This document shows positions 9,439-18,841 of a stretch of DNA of 22,500 nucleotides, piece by piece. Origin of the DNA: Cryptomeria japonica (taxonomy: Eukaryota > Streptophyta > Pinopsida > Cupressales > Cupressaceae). The translations under genes and the position numbers were made by a program. How positions within the stretch are numbered: the stretch's first letter is position 1; each line of letters starts with the position of its first letter. Location of the stretch: the NCBI RefSeq assembly GCF_030272615.1, contig NW_026728913.1, positions 302,501 through 325,000 of the forward strand, read 5' to 3'. The notes beneath the pieces are model-generated. The model worked only from the letters and a program-made list of their open reading frames with translations. It was not told the origin of the DNA and ran no database searches.

Positions 9439-9452
9439 CTCCCCTATATAAA
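9439..9452 (-). promoter_or_regulatory. Pol I-type promoter core, copy 13 (outermost intact)
   Basis: This is the last intact core before the G-rich array. It has one extra A on the + strand after tatata, so the minus strand reads TTTATATAGGGG. The upstream flank is shortened (ctcatacgtgtag). It would be the most upstream spacer promoter if transcription runs leftward. Confidence 0.55.
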
Positions 9453-9540
9453 GCTATTTGTCCGATTCTCATACGTGTAGTCTGCAGCAGCGATTAGGAC
9501 ATCGACCCCAACTTCCGAATTCGTTTGCATTGACCGCACC

Positions 9541-9712
9541 AAAGGTGCACGCCTTGGTGTGCACCCTGGAGTGCACTTTGGTGCTCACCTCGGTGCACAC
9601 TTTGGTGTGCACCTCGGTGTGCACCAAAGGTGCGCACCTTGGAGCGCACCAAAGGTGTACACTTTGGAGCGCACCACATAGGGTCTTTGAGAGGTTGGCG
9701 CAGTGCGCACAC
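9541..9712. repeat. GTGCAC/GTGCGCAC-rich transition with a decayed promoter unit
   Basis: From 9541 to about 9675, phrases such as ggtgcac, ttggtgtgcacc and ggtgcgcacc repeat every 10-20 bp. At 9681-9714, gggtctttgagaggttggcg and cagtgcgcacac copy the start of a promoter unit. The sequence then passes into caaggtgggtg, where a promoter unit would carry its TATATAGGGG core, so this is a truncated unit. The G-rich array to the right may have grown from this point. Confidence 0.75.
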
Positions 9713-11420
9713 CAAGGTGGGTGTTGAGGTGCGTGCCGAGGTGGGTGGGTGCTAGGGTGCGCTCCATGGTGGGTGCCAGGGTGGGTGCGTGCTAGGGTGG
9801 ATTCCAAAGAGGGTCATAGGGTGGGTGCCAAGGTGGGTTGGTGATATAGTGGGTTCAAAGGTGGGTACTAGGGTGGGTTCCAAGGTGGGTCACAAGTTGG
9901 GTGCCAGGATGCGTGGGTGTTAGGTTGGGTGCCAAGGTGGGCTCCTGCGTGGGTGGGTGCTAGGGTGGGTTTCAAGGTGGACGCGAGGGCGGGTGCCAAG
10001 GTGGGTAACAAGTTGGGTGTTAGGATGGGTGAGTGCTAGAGTGGGTGCCAAGGTGGGTGGGTGCTAAGGTGGATGCCAAGGTGGTTCACAGGGTGGGTGG
10101 GTTCTAGGGTGAGTTCCAAGGTGGGTCACAGGTTCAGTGCTAGGGTGGGTGTCAAGGCGGGTGTCGAGGTGCCTGGGTGCTAGGGTGTGGATGCCAATGT
10201 GGGTCATAGGGTGGGTACTAGGGTGGGCTGCAATGTGGGTGCCAAGGTGGGTAACATGCTCGGTGGGTTCTAAATTGGGTGCCAGGGTGGGTGTGCACCC
10301 ACCTTGCCCGAGGTGGGTGCCAAGGTGCCAGTGTGGGTGGGTGCTAAGGTGGATGCCAAGGTGGGTGAGAAGGTGGGTGATAGGTTGAGTGGTAGGATGG
10401 GTGGGTGCCAAGATGGGTCACAGGGTGGGTGCAAGGGTGGGTAGGTGCTAGGGTTGGTGTCAGGGTGGGTGGGTGCTAGGTTGGGTTCCAAGGTGGGTGC
10501 GAGGGTGAGTGTCAAGGTGGGTCACAGGTTAGGTGCTAGGATGGGTGAGTGCTAGGGTGCAAAGGTGCCAGGGTGGGTGCTAGGATGGGTCGATGCTAGG
10601 GTGAGTGGCAAGGTGGGTCCACAAGTGTCAAGGTGGGTGCCGAGGTGGGTGCCAAGTCGGCGACTGCTATGGTGGATGCCAAGGTGGGTCACGGGGTGGG
10701 TGCCAAGTTGCTAGGTTGGGTTCCAAGGTGGGTGCCAACGTGGGTGCTAGGGTGCGTGGGTTAAAGGGTGTGTCACAACGTGGGTGCCAGGATGGGTGCG
10801 CACCCACACTGGCCAAGACGGGTGCGGGTGCAAGGTTGGGTTCCAAGCCCGGTCACAGGCTGGGTGCTAGGATGGGTGGGTGCCAAGGTGGGCACCAGGG
10901 TGGGTGCACCCACCCTGGCCAAGGTGGGTCACGGGGTGGGTCCTAGGGTGGGTAACGGGGTGGGTACTAAGGTGCGTGCCAAGGTGGGTCATAGGGTGGG
11001 TGCCAAGGTGGGCACCAGGGTGGGTGTGCACCAACCCTAGCCAGGGTAGGTCACGGGGTGGTTGTCGGGGTGGGCGTCAAGGAGCCAAGGTGGGTGGCAA
11101 GTAGCCAAGTTGCGTGCCAAGGTGGGTGTCGGGGTGGGTGCCAAGGATCCAAGGTGGGTGCCAAGGAACCAAGGTGGGTGTCTGGGTGGGTGCCGAGGTG
11201 GGAGCCAGGGTGGGTCCCAAGGTGAGTGCAAAGGTGGGTGCCAGGGTCAAGGTGAGTGCCAATGTGGGTTCCAAGGTGCCAGGGTCAGGGTGAGTGCCAA
11301 TGTGGGTTCAAAGGTGCTAAGTTGGGTGCGAGGTTGGGTGCGAGGGTGGGTGGGTGCCAAGGTGTGCTAGGTGGAAGCCCGGGTGGGTCGGCATCCCATG
11401 GGTGTCGAGTTGGGTGCCTG
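9713..11420. repeat. GGTGGGT minisatellite, G-rich on the + strand
   Basis: About 1.7 kb of irregular short repeats is built from caaggtgggtgcc, gctagggtggg and tcacaggttggg-type pieces. Canonical G-quadruplex patterns (four GGG tracts with loops of 1, 5 and 1) occur at 9951-9969, 10423-10441 and 10934-10952. Three short C-rich inversions (cacccacc near 10296, 10801 and 10907) can fold back on the G-rich strand. No gene is present. Open frames rich in Gly, Val and Trp, and in Pro and His on the other strand, simply translate the repeat. The right third is duplicated at 18842-19356. Confidence 0.93.
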
Positions 11421-11765
11421 ATGGGTGCTTCTTGTCAAGTTTTAGTCGTCGGGACTCATTTCGAGCCTTAGAGGTCGTTTCTTGTCCGGTTGCCCTGTCT
11501 TCGACCTGGGAACCCAATTTTGGTCCTCGGGTCCCATTTTTTTTTGTCTCGCATCCCACTTTTGGCCTGTGGCCTTTTCGGGGTCGATTCTCGTTTTGGG
11601 CATCAGAGCATGTTTCTTCTCCTAAAACCCAATATTTGTTTATTAAGTCTCGGAACACATTTTTGTTCTCGTGGACCCATCATGGGTCTTGGAACGCATT
11701 TGTGGTCCTTGGGTCCCATTTTGCATCCCGAAACTTGTGTTTTGGTGCTTGATCCCTATTTTGGG
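11421..11765. other. AT-richer unique segment upstream of the 5S gene
   Basis: Between two GC-rich arrays lies about 345 bp of calmer sequence. It contains degenerate 25-35-bp pieces built on gggtcccatttt, such as those near 11530 and 11729, and a T9 run at 11537-11545. I recognise no gene. It may be the original spacer sequence upstream of the 5S gene before array growth. Confidence 0.6.
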
Positions 11766-12132
11766 TGCCCACCTTGCACCAAGTGCGCACCCGGGGCAAA
11801 CCGAGCGCCTTGGTGCACCGGGGCAAGATCGAGCGTGCACCCGAGGCGCCCCGAACATGCACCAAGGTGCACTCGGCCCACATGTGAGCGCAGCTCGTTG
11901 CGCCCGAGGTGGTGTGTGGGCACCGCGTTGCAGACGGGACACTGCACGCACACGACGCCCCCTCCAGGTGCACGCACGTAGGCCGGGCCGGGTGCACACC
12001 CGACGCCCTAGCAAGGTGCGCGCACCCGGGCAGGGCTCACACTTGGCGAACGGGGCGCACTTCGCGAGGGAGGGTGTGCACCTCGACGGGGGTGGGTGGC
12101 CGGGGTGGATTCGCACGTGGGTCGCGGTTTGC
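11766..12132. other. GC-rich distal 5' flank of the first 5S gene
   Basis: This flank contains scattered ggtgcac, gtgcgcaccc and ggggcaaaccg phrases that also build the array to the right of the 5S gene, but here they are not in tandem. I see no gene. Open frames on both strands are a by-product of the high GC content. Confidence 0.6.
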
Positions 12133-12160
12133 TAAGTACACACTGCGACAAGCTCATAAC
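12133..12160 (+). promoter_or_regulatory. 5S upstream element
   Basis: Plant 5S genes usually have an AT-rich element near -28 and a C at -1. Here taagtaca begins at -28 (12133) and C is at -1 (12160). The match to a TATA-like element is weak, since most of the surroundings are GC-rich. The same 28 bp precede the second gene unchanged. Confidence 0.5.
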
Positions 12161-12279
12161 GGGTGCGATCATACCAGCATTAGTGCACCGGATCCCATCA
12201 GAACTCCGCAGTTAAGCGCGCTTGGGCCGGAGTAGTACTGGGATGGGTGACCTCCCGGGAAGTCCCGGTGTTGCACCCT
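12161..12279 (+). rRNA. 5S rRNA: 5S ribosomal RNA, copy 1
   Basis: Full-length 5S rRNA of the large ribosomal subunit, transcribed by RNA polymerase III. The terminal stem GGGTGC (12161-12166) pairs with GCACCC (12273-12278). The internal promoter is intact: A box from 12210 (agttaagcgcgcttgg) and C box around 12241-12259 (ggatgggtgacctcccggg). Relative to common angiosperm 5S, three stems carry paired changes to G-C: the terminal stem, 12226-12230 with 12265-12269, and 12238-12242 with 12254-12258. The sequence is therefore under structural constraint. Position 19 (12179) is A here and G in the second copy. It starts at a C|GGGTGC boundary and ends in a T6 run. No other rRNA is near. I judge it functional, though expression cannot be read from sequence. 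Confidence 0.97.
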
Positions 12280-12291
12280 TTTTTAGTTTTT
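12279..12291 (+). terminator. Pol III terminator of 5S copy 1
   Basis: A T6 run (12279-12284) directly follows the last stem base, with a back-up T5 run at 12287-12291. Four or more Ts on the coding strand are sufficient for Pol III termination in plants. Confidence 0.9.
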
Positions 12292-12715
12292 CGCCGGGCG
12301 TCGCAATGCTATTTGAATAAACCTTTTGCCCGTTTGCGTTCTCGTCGGGGCCGGGCCGGGCCGGGGTGCGCTGCCCGCACTACCGCGCGCGCGGGGGCGA
12401 CACCGAGCGCGCACCCGAGGCACCCCGAGCACACAGGCCACGGTGCAACCCGGGCGTTGTGCGCGCACCCCGGTGCGCCCGAGGTGCTGCGCGCGCACCC
12501 AGGTGAAATCGGTGTGCACCTCGGCCAGTGCGCGCTCGGTCGAGTCGCGCACGTTGGCCAAGGTGCACGGTGATGTTTCTTACTCTAAGGTTCCGCACCA
12601 GACGCCCGGGACAGGTGAGCGAAGCTGGGCGGGGCCGGGTGCGCGGCCGGGGTAGGTGCACGCAGCTGGAGAGAGCTTTGGAGCACACTTCGGAGCGCAC
12701 CAATGATGCGCTCCA
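12292..12715. other. 3' flank of the first 5S gene
   Basis: This begins with a short mixed stretch (aataaaccttttgcccg near 12317), then becomes very GC-rich. It has ggccgggccgggccgggg at about 12350 and alternating cgcgcgcg, followed by scattered gtgcgcaccc and ggtgcac pieces. No gene is recognised. It is repeated with few changes at 20228-20651. Confidence 0.6.
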
Positions 12716-14500
12716 TTCAAAAGTTTCTTGAAAAGGCAAAAAAAGTTGAGATTATAGAATTTCCCACTTGAGAGATTGTAAAAAAAAAAAATTTAAAATG
12801 AAGGAAACGCGGGTGCCAAGGTGTGCGCAGCCCAACCAAGGTGTGCGCACCAAGGCGCCCACCCTGGCGAAGGTGCACGCAAGGTGCGCACCCGAGGCAA
12901 ACCGGACAATTAACCCAACTTTCGACTTCGCGCGCACCTTGGAGCGCACTTCGGAGCGCTCCTTGGTGCGCACCAATCTTGGGCACCTCGGAGTGCACCA
13001 TGGCGCCCACCAAGGTGCGCACCCGGGGCAAACCGAGCTCCGACTTCGTGCGCACCTTGGAGCGCACGAAAGGTGCGCACCATGGCGCCCACCAAGGTGC
13101 GCAGCCCAGCCAAGGCGTGCGCATCAAGGTGCGCACCCTGGCGAAGGTGCGCACCCGGGGCAAACCGAGCTCCGACTTCGTGCGCACCTTGGAGCGCACA
13201 AAAGGTGCGCAACCCAGCCAAGGTGTGCGCACCCCGGTCAAACCGAGCTCCGAATCGTGCGCACCAGAGGTGCACGCCATCGTGCGCACCTTGGAGCACA
13301 CTTCGGAGCCCTCCTTGGTGCGCGCCGATGTTGCGCACCTCGGAGCGCACCCGGGGAAAACAATGCAATTAACCCGACTTTCGACTTCGTGGGCACCTCG
13401 GAGCGCTCTCGGGTTCGCACCTCGGAGCACACCGAGGTGCGCACCTTTGATGCGCTGCCTTCACCAATTTCCAGAAAAGGCAAGAAAACATTGAGAAGGT
13501 GTGCGCACCGAGGTGCCCACCCTGGCGAAGGTGCACGCGAGGTGCGCACCCGGGGCAAACCGGGCTCCGACTTCGTGCACGCCGCACCTTGGAGCACACT
13601 TCGGAGCGCTCCTTGGTGCGCACCAGGGCGCGCAACCCAGCCGAGGTGCCCACCCCGGCGAAGGTGCACGCGAGGTGCGCACCCGGGGCAAACCGGGCTC
13701 CGACTTCGTGCACGCCATGGTGCCCACCGCGGCGAAGGTGCACGCGAGGTGCGCACCCGGGGCAAACCGGGCTCCGACTTCGTGCACGCCGCACCTTGGA
13801 GCACACTTCGGAGCGCTCCTTGGTGCGCACCATGGTGCCCACCAGGGCGCGCAACCCCGCCGAAGGTGCACGCGAGGTGCGCACCCGGGGCAAACCGGGC
13901 TCCGACTTCGTGCACGCCGCACCTTGGAGCACACTTCGGAGCGCTCCTTGGTGCGCACCATGGTGCCCACCAGGGCGCGCAACCCCGCCGAAGGTGCACG
14001 CGAGGTGCGCACCCGGGGCAAACCGGGCTCCGACTTCGTGCACGCCATGGTGCGCACCGCGGCGAAGGTGCGCACCCGGGGCAAACCGGGCTCCGACTTC
14101 GTGCACGCCGCACCTTGGAGCACACTTCGGAGCGCTCCTTGGTGCGCACCAGGGCGCGCAACCCAGCCGAGGTGCCCACCCCGGCGAAGGTGCACGCGAG
14201 GTGCGTACCCGGGGCAAACCGGGCTCCGACTTCGTGCACGCCGCACCTTGGAGCACACTTCGGAGCGCTCCTTGGTGCGCACCATGGTGCCCACCAGGCC
14301 GCGCAACCCAGCCAAGGTGTGCGCACCAAGGTGCACGCGAGGTGCGCACCCGGGGCAAACCGGGGTCCGACTTCGTGCACGCCGCACCTTGGAGCACACA
14401 TCGGGGCGCTCCCGGGTTCGCACCGGCGTTGCGCACCGTGGTGGGCACCTCGGAGCACACCAAGGTGGGCAGCGAGGTGCGCACCTTTGATGCGATGCCT
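12716..14500. repeat. GGTGCGCAC array, founder part
   Basis: It begins with an A-rich module (about 12716-12800, containing A12 and tttaaaatga) and has a partial A-rich module at 13461-13500. Between them, GC-rich blocks repeat. One is ggggcaaaccgggctccgac followed by ttcgtgcacgcc. The other is caccttggagcacacttcgg followed by agcgctccttggtgcgcacc. The palindromes GGTGCGCACC and GGAGCGCTCC recur many times. Long open frames exist on both strands over the same bases (up to several hundred codons), composed mostly of Ala, Pro, Arg, His and Cys. They shift frame between copies and are not genes. Confidence 0.9.
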
Positions 14501-16865
14501 TCACTAATTTCCATAAAAGGCAAAAAAAAAACGAGATTTTAAAATTTCCGTTTTGAAAGATAGTGAGAAAAAGGGAATGCTGGTGCCATCTTGAGCCCGC
14601 CCTGGTGCGCAGCCCAGCCAAGGTGTGCGCACCAAGGTGCCCACCCTGGCGAAGGTGCGCGCCCGGGCAATTAATCCAACTTCCAACTTCGCGCGCGCCA
14701 GGGTGGGAGCGCACCCAACAACCGGGCCTGGGAAGAGCCAATGCGAGAAACCCCACCAAACGCTCTGACAAAAAAAGAGGGGGCGCTCCAGTAACCCCGC
14801 TTCGGAGCGCACCCTGGGCAAACCCAGCCAAGGTGCCCACCCCGGCCAAGGTGCAGGCGAGGTGCGCACCCGGGGCAAACCGGGCTCCGACAACGTGCAC
14901 GCCGCACCTTGGAGCACACTTCGTAGCGCTCCCGGGTGCGCACCTCAGAGCACACCAAGGTGGGCAGCGAGGTGCGCACCTTTGATGCGCTGCCTTCACT
15001 AATTTCCAGAAAAGGCAAAAAAAAAAGGAGATTTTAAAATTTCCGTTTTGAAAGATAGTGAAAAAAACGGAACGCGCGTGCCATCTTGAGCCCGCCCTGG
15101 TGCGCAGCCCAGGTAAGGTGCCCACCCTGGCAAAGGTGCGCACCCGGGCAATTAACCCTACTTCCGACTTCGTGCGCGCCAGGGTGGCAACCGGGCCTCG
15201 GAAGAGCCAATGCGAGAAACCCCACCAAACGCTCCGACAAAAAAAGAGGCGGCGCTCCAATAACCCCGCTTCGGAGCGCAGCCGGGGCAAACCCAGCCAA
15301 GGTGCCCACCCCGACGAAGGTGCACGCGAGGTGCGCACCCGGGGCAAACCGGGCTCCGACAACGTGCACGCAGCACCTTGGAGCACACTTCGAAGCACTC
15401 CCGGGTGCCCACCGGCGTTGCGCACCGTGGTGGGCAGCGAGGTGCGCACCTTTGATGCGCTGCCTTCACTAATTTCCAGAAAAAGGCAAAAAAAAATGAG
15501 ATTTTAAAATTTCCGTTTTGAAAGATAGTGAAAAAAAAGGAACGCGGGTGCCATCTTGAGCCCGCCCTGGTGCGCAGCCCAGGCAAGGCATGCGCACCAA
15601 GGTGCCCACCCGAGGTGCACACCCGGGGCAAACCGGGCTCCGACTTCGTGCAGGCCGCACCTTGGAGCACACTTCGGAGCGCTCCTTGGTGCGCACCATG
15701 GTGCCCACCAGGGCGCGCAACCCAGCCAAGGTCTGCACACCAAGGTGCCCACCCCGGCGAAGGTGCACGCGAGGTGCGCACCCGGGGCAAACCGGGCTCC
15801 GACTTCGTGCACGCCATGGTGCCCACCGCGGCGAAGGTGCACGCGAGGTGCGCACCCGGGGCAAACCGGGCTCCGACTTCGTGCACGCCGCACCTTGGAG
15901 CACACTTCGGAGCGCTCCTTGGTGCGCACCATGGTGCCCACCAGGCCGCGCAACCCAGCCAAGGTGTGCGCACCAAGGTGCACGCGAGGTGCGCACCCGG
16001 GGCAAACCGGGGTCCGACTTCGTGCACGCCGCACCTTGGAGCACACATCGGAGCGCTCCCAGGTTCGCACCAGCGTTGCGCACCTTTGATGCGCTGCCTT
16101 CACTAATTTCAAGAAAAGGCAAAAAAAAACGAGATTTTAAAATTTCCGTTCTGAAAGATAGTGAAAAAAACGGAACGCGGGTGCCATCTTGAGCCCTTCC
16201 TGGTGCGCAGCCCAGGCAAGTTGTGCGCACCAAGGTGCCCACCCTGGCGGAGGTGCGCGCCCGGGGCAATCCGGGCTCCGACTTCGTGCACTGCATGGTG
16301 CCCACCAAGGCGCGCAACCCAGCCAAGGTGCCCACCGCAGCGAAGGTGCACGCGAGGTGCGCACCCGAGGTGCACACCCGGGGCAAACCGGGCTCCGACT
16401 TCGTGCACGCCGCACCTTGGAGCACACTTCAGAGCGCTCCTTGGTGCGCACCAGGGCGCGCAACCCAGCCGAGGTGCCCACCCCGGCGAAGGTGCACGCG
16501 AGGTGCGCACCCGGGGCAAACCGGGCTCCGACTTCGTGCACGCCATGGTGCCCACCGCGGCGAAGGTGCGCACCCGGGGCAAACCGGGCTCCGACTTCGT
16601 GCACGCCGCACCTTGGAGCACACTTCGGAGCGCTCCTTGGTGCGCACCATGGTGCCCACCAGGCCGCGCAACCCAGCCAAGGTGTGCGCACCAAGGTGCA
16701 CGCGAGGTGCGCACCCGGGGCAAACCGGGGTCCGACTTCGTGCACGCCGCACCTTGGAGCACACATCGGGGCGCTCCCGGGTTCGCACCGGCGTTGCGCA
16801 CCGTGGTGGGCACCTCGGAGCACACCAAGGTGGGCAGCGAGGTGCGCACCTTTGATGCGATGCCT
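14501..16865. repeat. Four-module cassette, copy 1 (2,365 bp)
   Basis: Modules start at tcactaattt phrases at 14501, 14996, 15466 and 16100, giving lengths of 495, 470, 634 and 766 bp. Each opens with an A-rich stretch (a run of 8-10 As, gattttaaaatttccgtt, gaaagatagtga) and ends with gcacctttgatgcg. The first two modules share gccaatgcgagaaaccccac and gacaaaaaaagagg, absent from the last two. GC-rich blocks like those of the founder part fill the rest. It is repeated next door at an offset of 2,365 bp. Confidence 0.92.
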
Positions 16866-18699
16866 TCACTAATTTCCATAAAAGGCAAAAAAAAAACGAG
16901 ATTTTAAAATTTCCGTTTTGAAAGATAGTGAGAAAAAGGGAATGCTGGTGCCATCTTGAGCCCGCCCTGGTGCGCAGCCCAGCCAAGGTTTGCGCACCAA
17001 GGTGCCCACCCTGGCGAAGGTGCGCGCCCGGGCAATTAACCCAACTTCCAACTTCGCGCGCGCCAGGGTGGGAGCGCACCCAACAACCGGGCCTGGGAAG
17101 AGCCAATGCGAGAAACCCCACCAAACTCTCTGACAAAAAAAGAGGGGGCGCTCCAGTAACCCCGCTTCGGAGCGCACCCTGGGCAAACCCAGCCAAGGTG
17201 CCCACCCCGGCCAAGGTGCAGGCGAGGTGCGCACCCGGGGCAAACCGGGCTCCGACAACGTGCACGCCGCACCTTGGAGCACACTTCGTAGCGCTCCCGG
17301 GTGCGCACCTCAGAGCACACCAAGGTGGGCAGCGAGGTGCGCACCTTTGATGCGCTGCCTTCACTAATTTCCAGAAAAGGCAAAAAAAAAAGGAGATTTT
17401 AAAATTTCCGTTTTGAAAGATAGTGAAAAAAACGGAACGCGCGTGCCATCTTGAGCCCGCCCTGGTGCGCAGCCCAGGTAAGGTGCCACCCTGGCAAAGG
17501 TGCGCACCCGGGCAATTAACCCTACTTCCGACTTCGTGCGCGCCAGGGTGGCAACCGGGCCTCGGAAGAGCCAATGCGAGAAACCCCACCAAACGCTCCG
17601 ACAAAAAAAGAGGCGGCGCTCCAATAACCCCGCTTCGGAGCGCAGCCGGGGCAAACCAAGCCAAGGTGCCCACCCCGACGAAGGTGCACGCGAGGTGCGC
17701 ACCCGGGGCAAACCGGGCTCCGACAACGTGCACGCAGCACCTTGGAGCACACTTCGAAGCACTCCCGGGTGCCCACCGGCGTTGCGCACCGTGGTGGGCA
17801 GCGAGGTGCGCACCTTTGATGCGCTGCCTTCACTAATTTCCAGAAAAAGGCAAAAAAAAATGAGATTTTAAAATTTCCGTTTTGAAAGATAGTGAAAAAA
17901 AAGGAACGCGGGTGCCATCTTGAGCCCGCCCTGGTGCGCAGCCCAGGCAAGGCATGCGCACCAAGGTGCCCACCCGAGGTGCACACCCGGGGCAAACCGG
18001 GCTCCGACTTCGTGCAGGCCGCACCTTGGAGCACACTTCGGAGCGCTCCTTGGTGCGCACCATGGTGCCCACCAGGGCGCACCCGAGGCAAACCGGGCTC
18101 CGACTTCGTGCACGCCGCACCTTGGAGCACACATCGGAGCGCTCCCAGGTTCGCACCAGCGTTGCGCACCTTTGATGCGCTGCCTTCACTAATTTCCAGA
18201 AAAGGCAAAAAAAAACGATATTTTAAAATTTCCGTTCTGAAAGATAGTGAAAAAAACGGAACGCGGGTGCCATCTTGAGCCCTTCCTGATGCGCAGCCCA
18301 GGCAAGTTGTGCGCACCAAGGTGCCCACCCTGGCGGAGGTGCGCGCCCGGGGCAAACCGGGCTCCGACTTCGTGCACTGCATGGTGCCCACCAAGGCGCG
18401 CAACCCAGCCAAGGTGCCCACCGCAGCGAAGGTGCACGCGAGGTGCGCACCCGAGGTGCACACCCGGGGCAAACCGGGCTCCGACTTCGTGCACGCCGCA
18501 CCTTGGAGCACACTTCAGAGCGCTCCTTGGTACGCACCAGGGCGCGCAACCCAGCCAAGGTGCTCACCCCGGCGAAGGTGCACGCGAGGTGCGCACCCGG
18601 GGCAAACCGGGCTCGGACTTCGTGCACGCCGCACCTTGGAGCACACATCGGAGCGCTCCCGGGTTCGCACCAGCATTGCGCACCTTTGATGCGCTGCCT
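16866..18699. repeat. Four-module cassette, copy 2 (shortened)
   Basis: Modules start at 16866, 17361, 17830 and 18186, giving lengths of 495, 469, 356 and 514 bp. The order is the same as in the left neighbour. The second module lost one C near 17486. The third lost 278 bp (copy 1 sequence between about 15711 and 15990 is missing at 18076). The fourth lost about 250 bp. All losses fall between direct repeats, as expected for slippage or unequal exchange inside the array. Confidence 0.92.
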
Positions 18700-18841
18700 T
18701 CACTAATTTCCAGAAAAGGCAAAAAAAAGAAAAAAATGAGATTTTAAAATTTCCGTTTTGAAAGATAGTGAAAAAAACGGAACGCGGGTGCCATCTTGAG
18801 CCCGCCCTGGTGTGCAGCCCAGGCAAGTTGTGCGCACCAAG
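18700..18841. repeat. Truncated module at the duplication junction
   Basis: A further module starts at 18700 with its A-rich stretch (A8 then GA6) and cgggtgccatcttgagcccg, but it stops at gtgcgcaccaagg (18841-18842). There it joins the middle of the GGTGGGT minisatellite. This marks the boundary between the two 7.9-kb copies. Confidence 0.9.

Larger units (their letters stand above)
8461..9540 (-). repeat. 157-bp promoter repeat, six units
   Basis: Promoter cores at 8593, 8750, 8907, 9064, 9284 and 9441 give spacings of 157, 157, 157, 220 and 157 bp. The 220-bp step contains an extra 63 bp (about 9140-9215) with gaccgcaccaaaggtgcacg. Units share ggtctttgaggttg, ggggagtc(g/a)accca, the core, tctgattctcatacatg and attaggacatcgacccc. 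They look like a shortened version of the 311-bp unit, lacking its second half. Confidence 0.92.
10906..18841. repeat. 7,936-bp tandem segment, copy 1
   Basis: This long segment holds the right part of the GGTGGGT array, the 5S upstream flank, one 5S gene, its downstream flank and the whole GGTGCGCAC array. It is followed directly by a second copy. The two are aligned at a constant offset of 7936 from 10906 to about 14044. I found at least nine single-base differences in the shared part, for example at 11894, 11964, 12179, 12300, 12422, 12652, 12725 and 12835. So few differences point to a recent duplication or ongoing homogenisation. Confidence 0.95.

Noticed and set aside
5285-9452. TATATAAG on the + strand as Pol II or snRNA TATA boxes
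   Set aside because: No snRNA, tRNA or coding sequence follows to the right, and no snRNA upstream element was seen. The minus-strand reading TATATAGGGG matches the Pol I consensus better. Not excluded without transcript ends.
9713-11420. Telomeric or interstitial telomere repeat
   Set aside because: The core is GGTGGGT with irregular spacing, not TTTAGGG or a known plant telomere variant.
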